64,000 bases of DNA from Streptococcus pseudopneumoniae (GTDB lineage Bacteria; Bacillota; Bacilli; Lactobacillales; Streptococcaceae), in assembly GCF_001073085.1 (NCBI RefSeq), contig NZ_JVFV01000009.1:49922-113921 (forward strand), given 5' to 3'. Below the pieces are notes generated by a model that saw only the letters and a program-made list of their open reading frames with translations, made no database searches and had not been told where the DNA came from. A program made the translations under genes and the position numbers. This document shows, piece by piece, positions 8,075-16,320 of this stretch (positions are counted from its first letter, which is position 1; the number at the start of each line of letters is the position of its first letter).

Positions 8075-10087
8075 ATGAAAAAAATATTGCTGGCAAGTAC
8101 AGTTGCCCTCTCTATGGCAGGTTTTGCAAAAACGACCGTCTATGCCGAGGATTCTCAAGCTACCAATAATGTTCAATCATCAGAAAAGATTGCTACGAAT
8201 ACAGTAAGCAATGAAAAGAAAAATCAAAGCGAAGCTGAAAAAGCAACTTCTCAAACTCCAGAGACCAAAGAACAACCTTCAAAAGAAACAGTAGTAGAAG
8301 TAGTTAACAAAGAAGGTTGGCAAAAAGAAAATAACCAATGGCGTTATTATGAGAATAATCAACCAGTTTTGAATTGGAAAAAAATAGCTGGTGTTTGGTA
8401 CTATTTTAATCAAGATGGTATCATGCTTAGTAATACTATCTTTAATGATTACCTATTGAATAATAGCGGTGCTTTGACAGAATCTTCTTGGGTAAAAATT
8501 GACAACCAGTGGTATTATTCCGCTGAGGACGGGAAAGTTACTCGTAATAATTGGAAAAAGATAGCTGGTGTTTGGTATCGATTCGATGAAAATGGTATCA
8601 TGATCAGTAATGCTGTTTACGATGACTATCTATTCAAATCAAGTGGAGCTTTAGCTGAAAATAGCTGGGTAAAAATTGCTGATAAATGGTATTATGGGAA
8701 TCAAGAAGGTAAAATCAATCGTGACACGTGGGCAAAGATTGATGGCCTATGGTATCGATTTGATGAATCTGGTGTCATGCTAAGTGCTACTATTTATAAA
8801 GACTATCTTCTCAAGACTAGTGGAGCTATGGCAGAAAATGCCTGGGCAAAACTCGAAGATAAGTGGTATTATGCTACAGCATCAGGAAAAATTATTCGCG
8901 ATAAGTGGGAGAAAATCAGCGGTTCATGGTACTATTTTAATAAAGACGGTGTCATGTTAAGTAGCCAATGGAAAGAGAAATACTATCTAAAAGATAGTGG
9001 GGCCATGGCTAAAAGCGAATGGAATTTTGATGAAAAATACAAGAGTTGGTTCTACCTCAAGTCGGACGGTACCTATGCTGAAAATCAATGGGTAGGTTCT
9101 TACTATCTCAAATCTTTTGGTTATATGGCCAAAAATGAATGGATTTTCGATAAGGACTACAACGCTTGGTATTATCTAAAAGAAGATGGAGTCTATGTAA
9201 CTGGTAACTTCACCATTAATGGAAAAGACTATACGTTCCAAAGCAACGGAAAATGGATTACTGATTCAGCCTCATATTATAAAGTAAAACCTATTACAGC
9301 AAATGTATATAGCGCTTCTGGTGAGAAACTTAGCTATATTTCGCAAGGAAGTATTGTAGCGATTGATGGAGCTGAAGCCAAAGACGGTCGACTTCCGGTC
9401 AAAATTTCAGGCCTTTCAGGCTATATGAACAAGAGTGATCTAGTAGCAGTCAGCTCAGATAGTGACTTCATTCCTCACTATGCCACTGACGGTAATTATC
9501 TTTACCATGAGTTATCACCTTACGCAAGTATTCGTGTAGCACCTCATAGCTCATCAATGGCAATTGGTAAAAAATACTATTCAGCTGATGGCAAGAACTT
9601 TGAGAACTTTACAGTTGAAAATCCTTTCTTATTTAGAGATTTAAGAAAACCAACCAATTACACAGCTGAAGAATTAGATAAAGTCTATTCTCTTATGAAT
9701 ATCAAAGGAAGTCGTCTGGCAGGTAAGGGAGCAATCTTTAAAGAAGCTGAAGAACGTTATCAGATCAACGCTCTCTATCTAATCGCCCATAGTGCCATAG
9801 AAAGTTCATGGGGACGTAGCCAAATTGCTAAAGATAAAAACAATTTCTTTGGTATTGCCGCTTATGATACAACACCATATGATTCAGCAAAAAGCTTTGA
9901 CGATGTTGATAAGGGTATCTTAGGTGCAGCCAAGTGGATCCGCGAAAATTACATCGATAATGGCAGAACATACCTTGGAAATAAAGCGTCAGGGATGAAT
10001 GTTCTTTATGCATCGGATCCATACTGGGGAGAAAAAATTGCAAGTATCATGATGAGAATCAACAGTCAGCTAGGTGAAAAAGATTAA
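8075..10087 (+). CDS. lytB: Choline-binding endo-beta-N-acetylglucosaminidase, LytB type
   Basis: 670-aa secreted murein hydrolase that cuts the glycan at the septum so that daughter cells separate. Order: signal peptide (1-24, ending VYAED), a Ser/Thr/Glu/Lys-rich linker to about residue 80, an array of aromatic choline-binding repeats (about 83-405, units of the WYYFNQDGIM and AENSWVKI type), an SH3b-like segment (about 408-460) and a GH73 glucosaminidase domain (about 500-665). The probable catalytic Glu is E576 in HSAIESSWGRS. The C-terminal 260 residues closely resemble pneumococcal LytB, including DKNNFFGI and KASGMN. The N-terminal linker is not part of pneumococcal LytB as I recall it. 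It implies choline-decorated teichoic acid. RBS AAGGAG. Confidence 0.93.
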   Translation: MKKILLASTVALSMAGFAKTTVYAEDSQATNNVQSSEKIATNTVSNEKKNQSEAEKATSQTPETKEQPSKETVVEVVNKEGWQKENNQWRYYENNQPVLNWKKIAGVWYYFNQDGIMLSNTIFNDYLLNNSGALTESSWVKIDNQWYYSAEDGKVTRNNWKKIAGVWYRFDENGIMISNAVYDDYLFKSSGALAENSWVKIADKWYYGNQEGKINRDTWAKIDGLWYRFDESGVMLSATIYKDYLLKTSGAMAENAWAKLEDKWYYATASGKIIRDKWEKISGSWYYFNKDGVMLSSQWKEKYYLKDSGAMAKSEWNFDEKYKSWFYLKSDGTYAENQWVGSYYLKSFGYMAKNEWIFDKDYNAWYYLKEDGVYVTGNFTINGKDYTFQSNGKWITDSASYYKVKPITANVYSASGEKLSYISQGSIVAIDGAEAKDGRLPVKISGLSGYMNKSDLVAVSSDSDFIPHYATDGNYLYHELSPYASIRVAPHSSSMAIGKKYYSADGKNFENFTVENPFLFRDLRKPTNYTAEELDKVYSLMNIKGSRLAGKGAIFKEAEERYQINALYLIAHSAIESSWGRSQIAKDKNNFFGIAAYDTTPYDSAKSFDDVDKGILGAAKWIRENYIDNGRTYLGNKASGMNVLYASDPYWGEKIASIMMRINSQLGEKD

Positions 10088-10095
10088 AAATCATT

Positions 10096-10131
10096 AAAAT
10101 CGATAACGACTGCAAAGTGGTTATCGATTTT
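10096..10131 (+). terminator. Rho-independent terminator after lytB
   Basis: 12-bp perfect stem AAAATCGATAAC (10096-10107) and GTTATCGATTTT (10120-10131), 8 bp past the stop. Confidence 0.85.
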
Positions 10132-10154
10132 GCTTATCAAGAGAAACTTGAGAA

Positions 10155-10496
10155 ATGAACTTTATGAAGCAGAATTTTGAGAATACAAATAAAAGAGGAA
10201 TTGATTTACGTGACTTAGGGATTGATGCATACGCTTATGATTATTCAGTATTCCTAGACTTACTTGATAATCTCAAAGCCAATAATCAAATTATACTAGG
10301 TGGGGATGTTTTTTGCTACAAGAATGGCCAATTGAAACATACTTATGATCATTGGTATTACGAGAAACAAGATCCAACCATTGATAGCAGTAAATCCATT
10401 ATTCAAACAGAAAAATATATCAGCAACTATGTTAAAGATCATGGTGAACACTATTATTTTTCAATTGTTTTAGACAATGAGGAATTTAATTTGTGA
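10155..10496 (+). CDS. Small hypothetical protein, possibly an Imm40-like immunity protein
   Basis: 113-aa cytoplasmic protein without signal or membrane segments. The central NNQIILGGDVFCYKNGQL stretch resembles what I remember of the Imm40 immunity family (a conserved ILGGDVY-type core), so an orphan immunity gene of a polymorphic-toxin system is possible. No toxin gene is adjacent. It follows the lytB terminator by about 20 bp and has no strong Shine-Dalgarno sequence before ATG 10155; a second in-frame ATG lies three codons on. Family assignment is tentative and from memory. Confidence 0.55.
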   Translation: MNFMKQNFENTNKRGIDLRDLGIDAYAYDYSVFLDLLDNLKANNQIILGGDVFCYKNGQLKHTYDHWYYEKQDPTIDSSKSIIQTEKYISNYVKDHGEHYYFSIVLDNEEFNL

Positions 10497-10558
10497 CTGA
10501 TTGACTTAGAAAACATTTTACAATCGGCATTGAATCAAGCGTCAAATATGAGAAATCA

Positions 10559-10567
10559 TGTTATAAT
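10559..10567 (+). promoter_or_regulatory. Extended -10 promoter for the rbgA-rnhB operon
   Basis: TGTTATAAT is an extended -10 element about 100 bp upstream of rbgA. The -35 region is not convincing. Confidence 0.5.
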
Positions 10568-10665
10568 AAAAGATAGTGATTTATTTTTAGAAAAAAGGAT
10601 ATCTATTTAATTTTTAAATATGAAAGAATAGATACAAATCCAATAAAAGAAAGGAATTTTACAGA

Positions 10666-11517
10666 ATGGCAACTATTCAATGGTTTCCTGGACATATGTC
10701 CAAGGCGCGTCGTCAGGTCCAGGAAAATTTAAAATTTGTTGATTTTGTGACAGTTTTAGTAGATGCACGTTTGCCCTTGTCTAGCCAAAATCCAATGCTG
10801 ACTAAAATCATTGGGGACAAACCAAGGCTATTGATTCTAAACAAGGCAGACCTAGCGGACCCAGTATTAACAAAAGAATGGCGTCAGCACTTTGAATCAC
10901 AAGGCATTCAGACACTTGCTATCAACTCTAAAGAGCAAATTACAGTTAAAGTCGTAACAGACGCTGCTAAGAAACTCATGGCAGATAAGATTGCTCGTCA
11001 AAGAGAACGTGGTATTCAAATTGAAACATTACGCACCATGATTATTGGGATTCCAAACGCAGGAAAATCAACTCTGATGAACCGTTTGGCTGGTAAGAAA
11101 ATTGCTGTAGTTGGTAACAAGCCTGGTGTGACAAAAGGTCAACAATGGCTCAAAACCAATAAAGATTTGGAAATCTTGGATACTCCAGGGATTCTTTGGC
11201 CAAAATTCGAAGACGAGACCGTCGCTCTTAAACTTGCCCTTACTGGAGCAATCAAGGATCAGTTACTTCCAATGGATGAGGTAACGATTTTCGGTCTCAA
11301 TTACTTTAAAACCCATTATCCCGATAAGCTTCAAGAACGTTTCAAACAAATGAATCTGGACGATGAGGCTCCAGAAATTATCATGGATATGACGCGTATC
11401 CTTGGTTTCCGTGATGATTATGATCGTTTTTACAATCTCTTTGTTAAAGAAGTTCGTGATGGAAAACTTGGTAATTACACATTAGATACATTGGATGATC
11501 TAAATGGCAACGATTAA
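10666..11517 (+). CDS. rbgA: Ribosome biogenesis GTPase RbgA/YlqF
   Basis: 283-aa circularly permuted GTPase needed for late maturation of the 50S subunit. The order of G motifs is the permuted one: G4 NKAD (59-62), then G1 GIPNAGKST (128-136), then G3 DTPG (172-175). The start [14 protein letters not shown] is the highly conserved family N-terminus, and AAAGGAA precedes it. The 3' end overlaps rnhB by 14 bp, the usual rbgA-rnhB arrangement in Firmicutes, so both are translated from one mRNA. Confidence 0.97.
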   Translation: MATIQWFPGHMSKARRQVQENLKFVDFVTVLVDARLPLSSQNPMLTKIIGDKPRLLILNKADLADPVLTKEWRQHFESQGIQTLAINSKEQITVKVVTDAAKKLMADKIARQRERGIQIETLRTMIIGIPNAGKSTLMNRLAGKKIAVVGNKPGVTKGQQWLKTNKDLEILDTPGILWPKFEDETVALKLALTGAIKDQLLPMDEVTIFGLNYFKTHYPDKLQERFKQMNLDDEAPEIIMDMTRILGFRDDYDRFYNLFVKEVRDGKLGNYTLDTLDDLNGND

Positions 11518-12283
11518 AGAAATCAAAGAAGAATTAGCAAAGATAACTGAACTTGAAAGTCCCTTGTTCAAGGAATTTGAAAAAGATTCTCGTTCAGGTG
11601 TCCAAAAAGAAATTCAAAAGCGGAAAAAAGCCCTTCAAGCTGACATTGATGAAAATCTCCGCTTAGAAGCTATGCTTAGCTATGAAAAAGAGCTTTACGA
11701 GAATGGAATAAGCTTCATTGCTGGAGTTGATGAAGTTGGTCGCGGTCCCTTAGCTGGCCCTGTTGTTGCTGCAGCAGTCATTCTTCCCAAAAATTGTAAA
11801 ATAAAAGGCTTGAATGACAGTAAAAAGATTCCCAAGAAAAAACATGAAGAAATTTTTCAGGCTGTCAAAGATAATGCCCTAGCAATCGGTATCGGGATTA
11901 TGGACAATCATGTCATAGACCAAGTCAATATCTACGAAGCGACGAAACTAGCCATGAAGGAAGCTATTTCTCAGCTTGAACCTCAACCAGAACACCTTTT
12001 GATTGATGCTATGAAATTGGATTTGTCAATTTCTCAGACATCTATCATCAAAGGGGATGCCAACTCCTTATCTATTGCAGCAGCATCTATCGTTGCGAAG
12101 GTTACAAGAGATAAGATCATGGCTAACTATGACGAAGAATTTTCAGGTTATGATTTTGCTCAAAATGCTGGCTATGGAACTGCTAAGCATCTAGAAGGAA
12201 TTGAAAAGCATGGTGTCACACCTATTCATCGCACCAGTTTTGAACCGATTAAAACAATCGTTTCAGAAATTAGTAAAAGATAA
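11504..12283 (+). CDS. rnhB: Ribonuclease HII
   Basis: 259-aa enzyme that removes ribonucleotides and RNA-DNA hybrids. The catalytic acidic residues are visible as D76 and E77 ([16 protein letters not shown]) and D168 (LLIDAMKLD). An N-terminal extension of about 70 residues is typical of the Gram-positive enzymes. It starts inside rbgA (14-bp overlap). The next gene, a ClC transporter, follows after 15 bp with RBS AAAGGAGAG and may belong to the same transcript. Confidence 0.97.
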   Translation: MATIKEIKEELAKITELESPLFKEFEKDSRSGVQKEIQKRKKALQADIDENLRLEAMLSYEKELYENGISFIAGVDEVGRGPLAGPVVAAAVILPKNCKIKGLNDSKKIPKKKHEEIFQAVKDNALAIGIGIMDNHVIDQVNIYEATKLAMKEAISQLEPQPEHLLIDAMKLDLSISQTSIIKGDANSLSIAAASIVAKVTRDKIMANYDEEFSGYDFAQNAGYGTAKHLEGIEKHGVTPIHRTSFEPIKTIVSEISKR

Positions 12284-12298
12284 TTAAAGGAGAGAATT

Positions 12299-13849
12299 AT
12301 GGAGGAACAATCGGAAATACTTAGTTCCAAGAAAGAATTTGCCTTCGCGTCCAGTACGATCTTAGCTCAAGTAGGGCGAGGTATTATTGTCGGATTAGTC
12401 GTAGGACTTATTGTAGGATCATTTCGATTTTTGATCGAAAAAGGCTTTCATATCGTTCAAGGATTTTATCAAGACCAAGAGAATCTGATACGGAATCTAT
12501 TGATCATTTTATTGTTTTATATCCTCATTTGCTTACTTAGTGCCAAATTAACACGCTCAGAAAAAGATATCAGAGGTTCTGGTATTCCTCAAGTTGAAGC
12601 GGAGTTAAAAGGTCTCATGTCTCTCAACTGGTGGAGTGTCCTCTGGAAAAAATATATTCTAGGTATCTTGGCCATTGCGAGTGGGCTCATGCTCGGTCGT
12701 GAAGGTCCCAGTATTCAGCTAGGTGCCGCTGGAGGAAAAGGAATTGCTAAATGGCTCAAGTCTAGCCCTGTTGAGGAGCGTTCTTTGATTGCTAGCGGAG
12801 CTGCGGCTGGTCTTGCTGCTGCCTTTAATGCACCGATTGCGGGATTATTATTTGTAGTAGAAGAAGTCTATCACCATTTTTCACGTTTCTTTTGGGTTTC
12901 TACCTTGGCTGCTAGTCTAGTAGCAAACTTTGTTTCCCTTCTCATCTTTGGCTTAACACCTGTACTTGATATGCCGGACAATATCCCTCTTATGAGTTTG
13001 AGTCAGTATTGGATTTATCTGCTTATGGGTATTTTTCTTGGTCTCTCAGGTTTTCTTTATGAGAAAGCGGTTCTGAATGTCGGCAAAGTTTATGATTGGA
13101 TTGGGAAAAAGGTTCACATTGACAAAGCTTATCATCCAATTTTTGCTTTTATCCTGATTATTCCTGTGGGAATATTCCTACCTCAAATACTTGGTGGGGG
13201 CAATCAGGTTGTCTTATCCTTAACAGAACAAGATTATAGTTTCCAAATTCTCTTAGTTTACTTCATCATTCGTTTTATCTGGAGTATGATCAGTTATGGT
13301 AGTGGACTGCCAGGTGGTATTTTCTTGCCAATTTTAGCTTTAGGATCCTTACTTGGTGCCCTGGTTGGTGTTATTTGTGTCAATCTTGGCCTTGTTACCC
13401 AGCAGCAATTCCCTATCTTTGTGATTCTTGGAATGAGCGGGTATTTTGGGGCTATCTCAAAAGCACCTTTGACAGCTATGATTCTTGTGACAGAAATGGT
13501 TGGTGACATCCGCAATCTCATGCCTTTAGGGATGGTAACACTAGTTGCCTATATTGTTATGGACCTGCTCAAAGGGGCGCCCGTCTATGAAGCCATGCTT
13601 GAAAAAATGTTACCAGAAACCGCAAGTGATGATGGAGAAGTTACCCTAATTGAAATCCCAGTTTCTGATAAGATAGCTGGTAAGCAGGTACATGAACTCA
13701 ATTTACCACACAATGTGCTTATCACAACCCAGGTACATAACGGTAAAAGTAAGACAGTTAATGGATCTACAAGAATGTATCTAGGTGATATGATCCATCT
13801 CGTAATTCCAAAAAGTGAAATTGGAAAAGTGAAAGATTTACTACTATAA
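12299..13849 (+). CDS. ClC-family chloride channel/antiporter with C-terminal TrkA-C domain
   Basis: 516-aa membrane protein of the EriC/ClC family. The ion-path motifs are intact: GSGIPQVEAELKG, GREGPSIQLGAA (with the gating Glu), AAAFNAPIAGLLFVVEE and GSGLPGGIFLPILALGS. The gating Glu suggests a chloride/proton antiporter rather than a channel, although a fluoride-type ClC would have a different filter. After the transmembrane part, residues about 445-516 look like a TrkA-C regulatory domain (EIPVSDKIAGKQVHELNLP). Likely role: acid resistance or ion balance. Confidence 0.93.
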   Translation: MEEQSEILSSKKEFAFASSTILAQVGRGIIVGLVVGLIVGSFRFLIEKGFHIVQGFYQDQENLIRNLLIILLFYILICLLSAKLTRSEKDIRGSGIPQVEAELKGLMSLNWWSVLWKKYILGILAIASGLMLGREGPSIQLGAAGGKGIAKWLKSSPVEERSLIASGAAAGLAAAFNAPIAGLLFVVEEVYHHFSRFFWVSTLAASLVANFVSLLIFGLTPVLDMPDNIPLMSLSQYWIYLLMGIFLGLSGFLYEKAVLNVGKVYDWIGKKVHIDKAYHPIFAFILIIPVGIFLPQILGGGNQVVLSLTEQDYSFQILLVYFIIRFIWSMISYGSGLPGGIFLPILALGSLLGALVGVICVNLGLVTQQQFPIFVILGMSGYFGAISKAPLTAMILVTEMVGDIRNLMPLGMVTLVAYIVMDLLKGAPVYEAMLEKMLPETASDDGEVTLIEIPVSDKIAGKQVHELNLPHNVLITTQVHNGKSKTVNGSTRMYLGDMIHLVIPKSEIGKVKDLLL

Positions 13850-13976
13850 AAACATAATTTAAGTTATGTAAATTTAGAAACAAAAAGATCGGGAAATATA
13901 TTTATTGCATAATTTTGTTTATGTACAAAATGTAACTCTTAAACTGTTTTTTTATAACCAAAGGGAGATGGATGCT

Positions 13977-14720
13977 ATGAGTAGAAATAAAGCTCTTGCA
14001 GTTTATTTACTTGGGACTTTTAGTCAATTATTATTAGTTTGTTTAGTTGTATTTTTCTGCAATCATTATGGCGTTCATTCTGTTCTTGTAAATGTTTTCG
14101 GAGTAATGATTGGTGGAATCTCTACAGCCTTATGGGGTAGCATTGTTTCCATTTGCTATTATGAGATTGACTTAAAGAAAATAATAAAAGATTTTTTTAA
14201 CATTCAGACCAGTTACAAACATTATTTATTAGCATTTTTTCTTATTATTCTTGATTTCTCTTTTCTATTTTTGGGAGGGAAAATCGTACAATTTATCTGG
14301 TATCTTCCTTTTCTGATGTTTTTCAAGTTTATTGTATTTGGCGGTTTGGAGGAAATTGGTTGGAGATATGTATTTCAGCCACTTTTACAAGAAAAGTTCC
14401 ACTATTTTCAAGCGACAATTTTAACATTTATCATATGGTCAATTTGGCATTTATTTTTCTTTTATATAGATGGTTCTCTAGCCGTCCTTCAAATAGTACC
14501 TTTTTTATTTGGGTTGCTGACAAATTCGTTTATTCTTTCAGCTCTTTATTTAAAAACAAAAAATCTCTGGATTTGTGTGATGACTCATTCAATGATTAAT
14601 GTATTTTCTCAATTGACTATGAGTGACGATCATTACGGAATGTATCTAATCAGAATTATTGTTATTGTTGCATCGTGTTATCTAGTAATGTCTAGCAAAG
14701 TTAAGTATAAAACATATTAA
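13977..14720 (+). CDS. CPBP-family intramembrane metalloprotease
   Basis: 247-aa multipass membrane protein of the CPBP (CAAX protease and bacteriocin-processing) family. The conserved motifs are complete: EEIGWR (125-130), a His in the WSIWHLFFFY segment (H158) and H204/N208 in THSMIN. In streptococci such proteins can act in bacteriocin self-immunity or prenyl-like processing; no bacteriocin gene is adjacent. I chose ATG 13977 because AAGGGAG (13961-13967) is 9 bp upstream; the longer frame from TTG 13906 lacks an RBS. It is the last gene before the accessory island. Confidence 0.85.
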   Translation: MSRNKALAVYLLGTFSQLLLVCLVVFFCNHYGVHSVLVNVFGVMIGGISTALWGSIVSICYYEIDLKKIIKDFFNIQTSYKHYLLAFFLIILDFSFLFLGGKIVQFIWYLPFLMFFKFIVFGGLEEIGWRYVFQPLLQEKFHYFQATILTFIIWSIWHLFFFYIDGSLAVLQIVPFLFGLLTNSFILSALYLKTKNLWICVMTHSMINVFSQLTMSDDHYGMYLIRIIVIVASCYLVMSSKVKYKTY

Positions 14721-14760
14721 ATAGTATTTAGAATAATTTTAAACATTTAATAGAGAGTTA

Positions 14761-14794
14761 AAAATCCAAATCACTTTGTTGATTTGGATTTTAT
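14761..14794 (+). terminator. Terminator after the CPBP protease gene
   Basis: 12-bp perfect stem AAAATCCAAATC (14761-14772) and GATTTGGATTTT (14781-14792) followed by ATT. It marks the last clear core feature left of the island. Confidence 0.85.
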
Positions 14795-14802
14795 TGATTT
14801 TA

Positions 14803-14987
14803 GAGAAAATTATAAGTTTATGTAAAAGTTATTTAAACATTGATAGAAAAACTAAAAGTTAATGTCATTTGAACAATTTTTAGTTTTCACTTAAATAAAG
14901 TACATAATTAAGAATGATTAGCTCTAAAAAAATTTTGGTTATCGTCTTTAAGTTATCCATTCCTACAAAAACTAAAAGTTTATGTAC
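14803..14987. repeat. Cluster of dif-like half-site repeats at the left end of the island
   Basis: Three related AT-rich motifs: GAAAATTATAAGTTTATGTA (14805-14824), GAAAAACTAAAAGTTAATGT (14846-14865) and CAAAAACTAAAAGTTTATGT (14966-14985). They share the GAAAAACTA-TAA-TTT theme of difSL at 29907. Between them, 14877-14905 holds TTTTTAGTTTTCA, five bases, then ATAAAGTACAT; the same motif with identical spacing recurs twice at the right end. Together with the rest of the 577-bp gap (14721-15297), this stretch holds no convincing gene. Confidence 0.6.
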
Positions 14988-14991
14988 AATT

Positions 14992-15085
14992 GACTTAACA
15001 TGAGTTAAACCATTGATACAACTGAATTAGAAGCATAAAGTACATTCTTTAAAAAGTGTACTTTATTTTTGTTTTGTACATTATT
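14992..15085 (+). repeat. 94-bp direct repeat, left copy
   Basis: Begins GACTTAACATGAGTTAAACC and ends GTTTTGTACATTATT. It matches 17859-17952 with 8 mismatches in 94 positions. Inside it ATAAAGTAC and GTACTTTAT form an inverted repeat around a short AT-rich loop. The two copies bracket the SIR2-HEPN pair. Confidence 0.9.
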
Positions 15086-15259
15086 CTAGAGTGGTATTTT
15101 GTATGTTTTATAGTGCATCATATAATCAAATCTAAGAAATTGATTTGTACATTTTTTACTCAAGTAACAGTAGAAGGAGTGACGGTTCAATTGTGCATTT
15201 TATTTAAAATATTTATGGCTATAATAATAGTATTTGAAGCATAGATAAAGTAGATACAG

Positions 15260-15290
15260 TGGTATAATAGTGTCAAAAGACTTTCAGGAG
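15260..15290 (+). promoter_or_regulatory. Extended -10 promoter and RBS of the SIR2-HEPN pair
   Basis: TGGTATAAT is an extended -10 element (TATAAT 15263-15268) with no good -35. AGGAG at 15286-15290 is 7 bp before the ATG at 15298. The leader would be only about 25 nt. Confidence 0.65.
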
Positions 15291-15297
15291 AAATGAG

Positions 15298-16320
15298 ATG
15301 AGATCGCATACAGTTATTCTAGGCGCTGGTGCTACTATTGCAGCAATTCCAGATGGTGATAAAAATGGGAAAAGCTCTTCAGTTATGAATGGATTGCTAA
15401 AAAAACTTAATTTAGAAGAAATTCTTGCCGGTGTTGAATTACAGACAAAGAGCGAAAATTTGGAAGATATCTATTCAGAATTATTTGAGAGAGAAGAGTG
15501 CTCTGAAATAGTTAGGAAGCTAGAAGAAAGACTCTATGATTATTTTGCTTCGTTGGAGTTACCTGATGAACCAACAATTTATGATCTTTTAATATTAAGT
15601 TTAACTAATAAAGATTGCATAGCTACGTTTAATTGGGACCCTTTACTTATACAAGCTTATGTTCGCTGTTCAAAAATTACTCTGAACCTGCCACAAATTC
15701 TTTGTTTACATGGGAATGTAGCTGTCGGTTTTTGTGAAGAACATACTGAGTATGGAACAGTAGATTACTATTGCCCAACATGTTATAAAAATTTAAATCC
15801 AACAAAATTATTGTATCCCGTAAAAAACAAAGACTATTCTTCCGATGGATACATAAATTGGTGTTGGAAAGCATTAGATTACTTTGTCGATCATTCATAT
15901 ATGTTAACTATTTTTGGATACAGTGCTCCTAAGAGCGATGTAGATGCTGTTAATTTAATGAAAAAAGCATGGGGAAATATTGAAGACCGACCACTTGAAG
16001 AAGTTTCCGTAATAGATATTATAGACGAAGAGACTATGCTAAATACATGGAAAGACTTTATTCATAGCCATCATTATAGGTATTCAAATTCATTTTTTGA
16101 TTCTTACTTAGCAAAATTTCCAAGAAGAACTTGTGAAACCGTATTTGCAACATTTTCATTAAATGTTCCTTCTGATGGTAGTATAGGATTTAAAGAGAAT
16201 TTTAATTGGGACATGATAAAAGAGTTTTTATCTGATATGTTAGTTGAAGAACAGGAAAATAAAGGAAAATCAAATTTAAAATCGAAATATTTAGTTTGGG
16301 GTGAAGATGTTAACAAATAA
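15298..16320 (+). CDS. SIR2-like NAD-binding protein, putative anti-phage effector
   Basis: 340-aa protein with sirtuin-fold hallmarks: GAGAT nucleotide loop (residues 9-13), FNWD (111-114, equivalent to the TTNYD/Asn-Asp site), LHGN with the likely catalytic His H138, a C-x2-H...C-x2-C zinc knuckle (C146, H149, C159, C162) and a late FGYSAP motif. SIR2 domains in defence systems hydrolyse NAD+ during phage infection; here that is inferred. No membrane segment. The 3' end overlaps the HEPN gene, so the two proteins are probably made together. The gene is AT-rich, has its own promoter and lies between 94-bp direct repeats, which points to acquisition as a cassette. Confidence 0.82.
   Translation: MRSHTVILGAGATIAAIPDGDKNGKSSSVMNGLLKKLNLEEILAGVELQTKSENLEDIYSELFEREECSEIVRKLEERLYDYFASLELPDEPTIYDLLILSLTNKDCIATFNWDPLLIQAYVRCSKITLNLPQILCLHGNVAVGFCEEHTEYGTVDYYCPTCYKNLNPTKLLYPVKNKDYSSDGYINWCWKALDYFVDHSYMLTIFGYSAPKSDVDAVNLMKKAWGNIEDRPLEEVSVIDIIDEETMLNTWKDFIHSHHYRYSNSFFDSYLAKFPRRTCETVFATFSLNVPSDGSIGFKENFNWDMIKEFLSDMLVEEQENKGKSNLKSKYLVWGEDVNK

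Noticed and set aside
13906..13976. TTG start giving a longer CPBP protein
   Set aside because: No RBS at this site, while AAGGGAG is correctly spaced before ATG 13977.
15056..15244. 62-aa ORF before the SIR2 gene
   Set aside because: Overlaps the 94-bp repeat, is composed of AT-rich Ile/Phe-heavy sequence and has no RBS.
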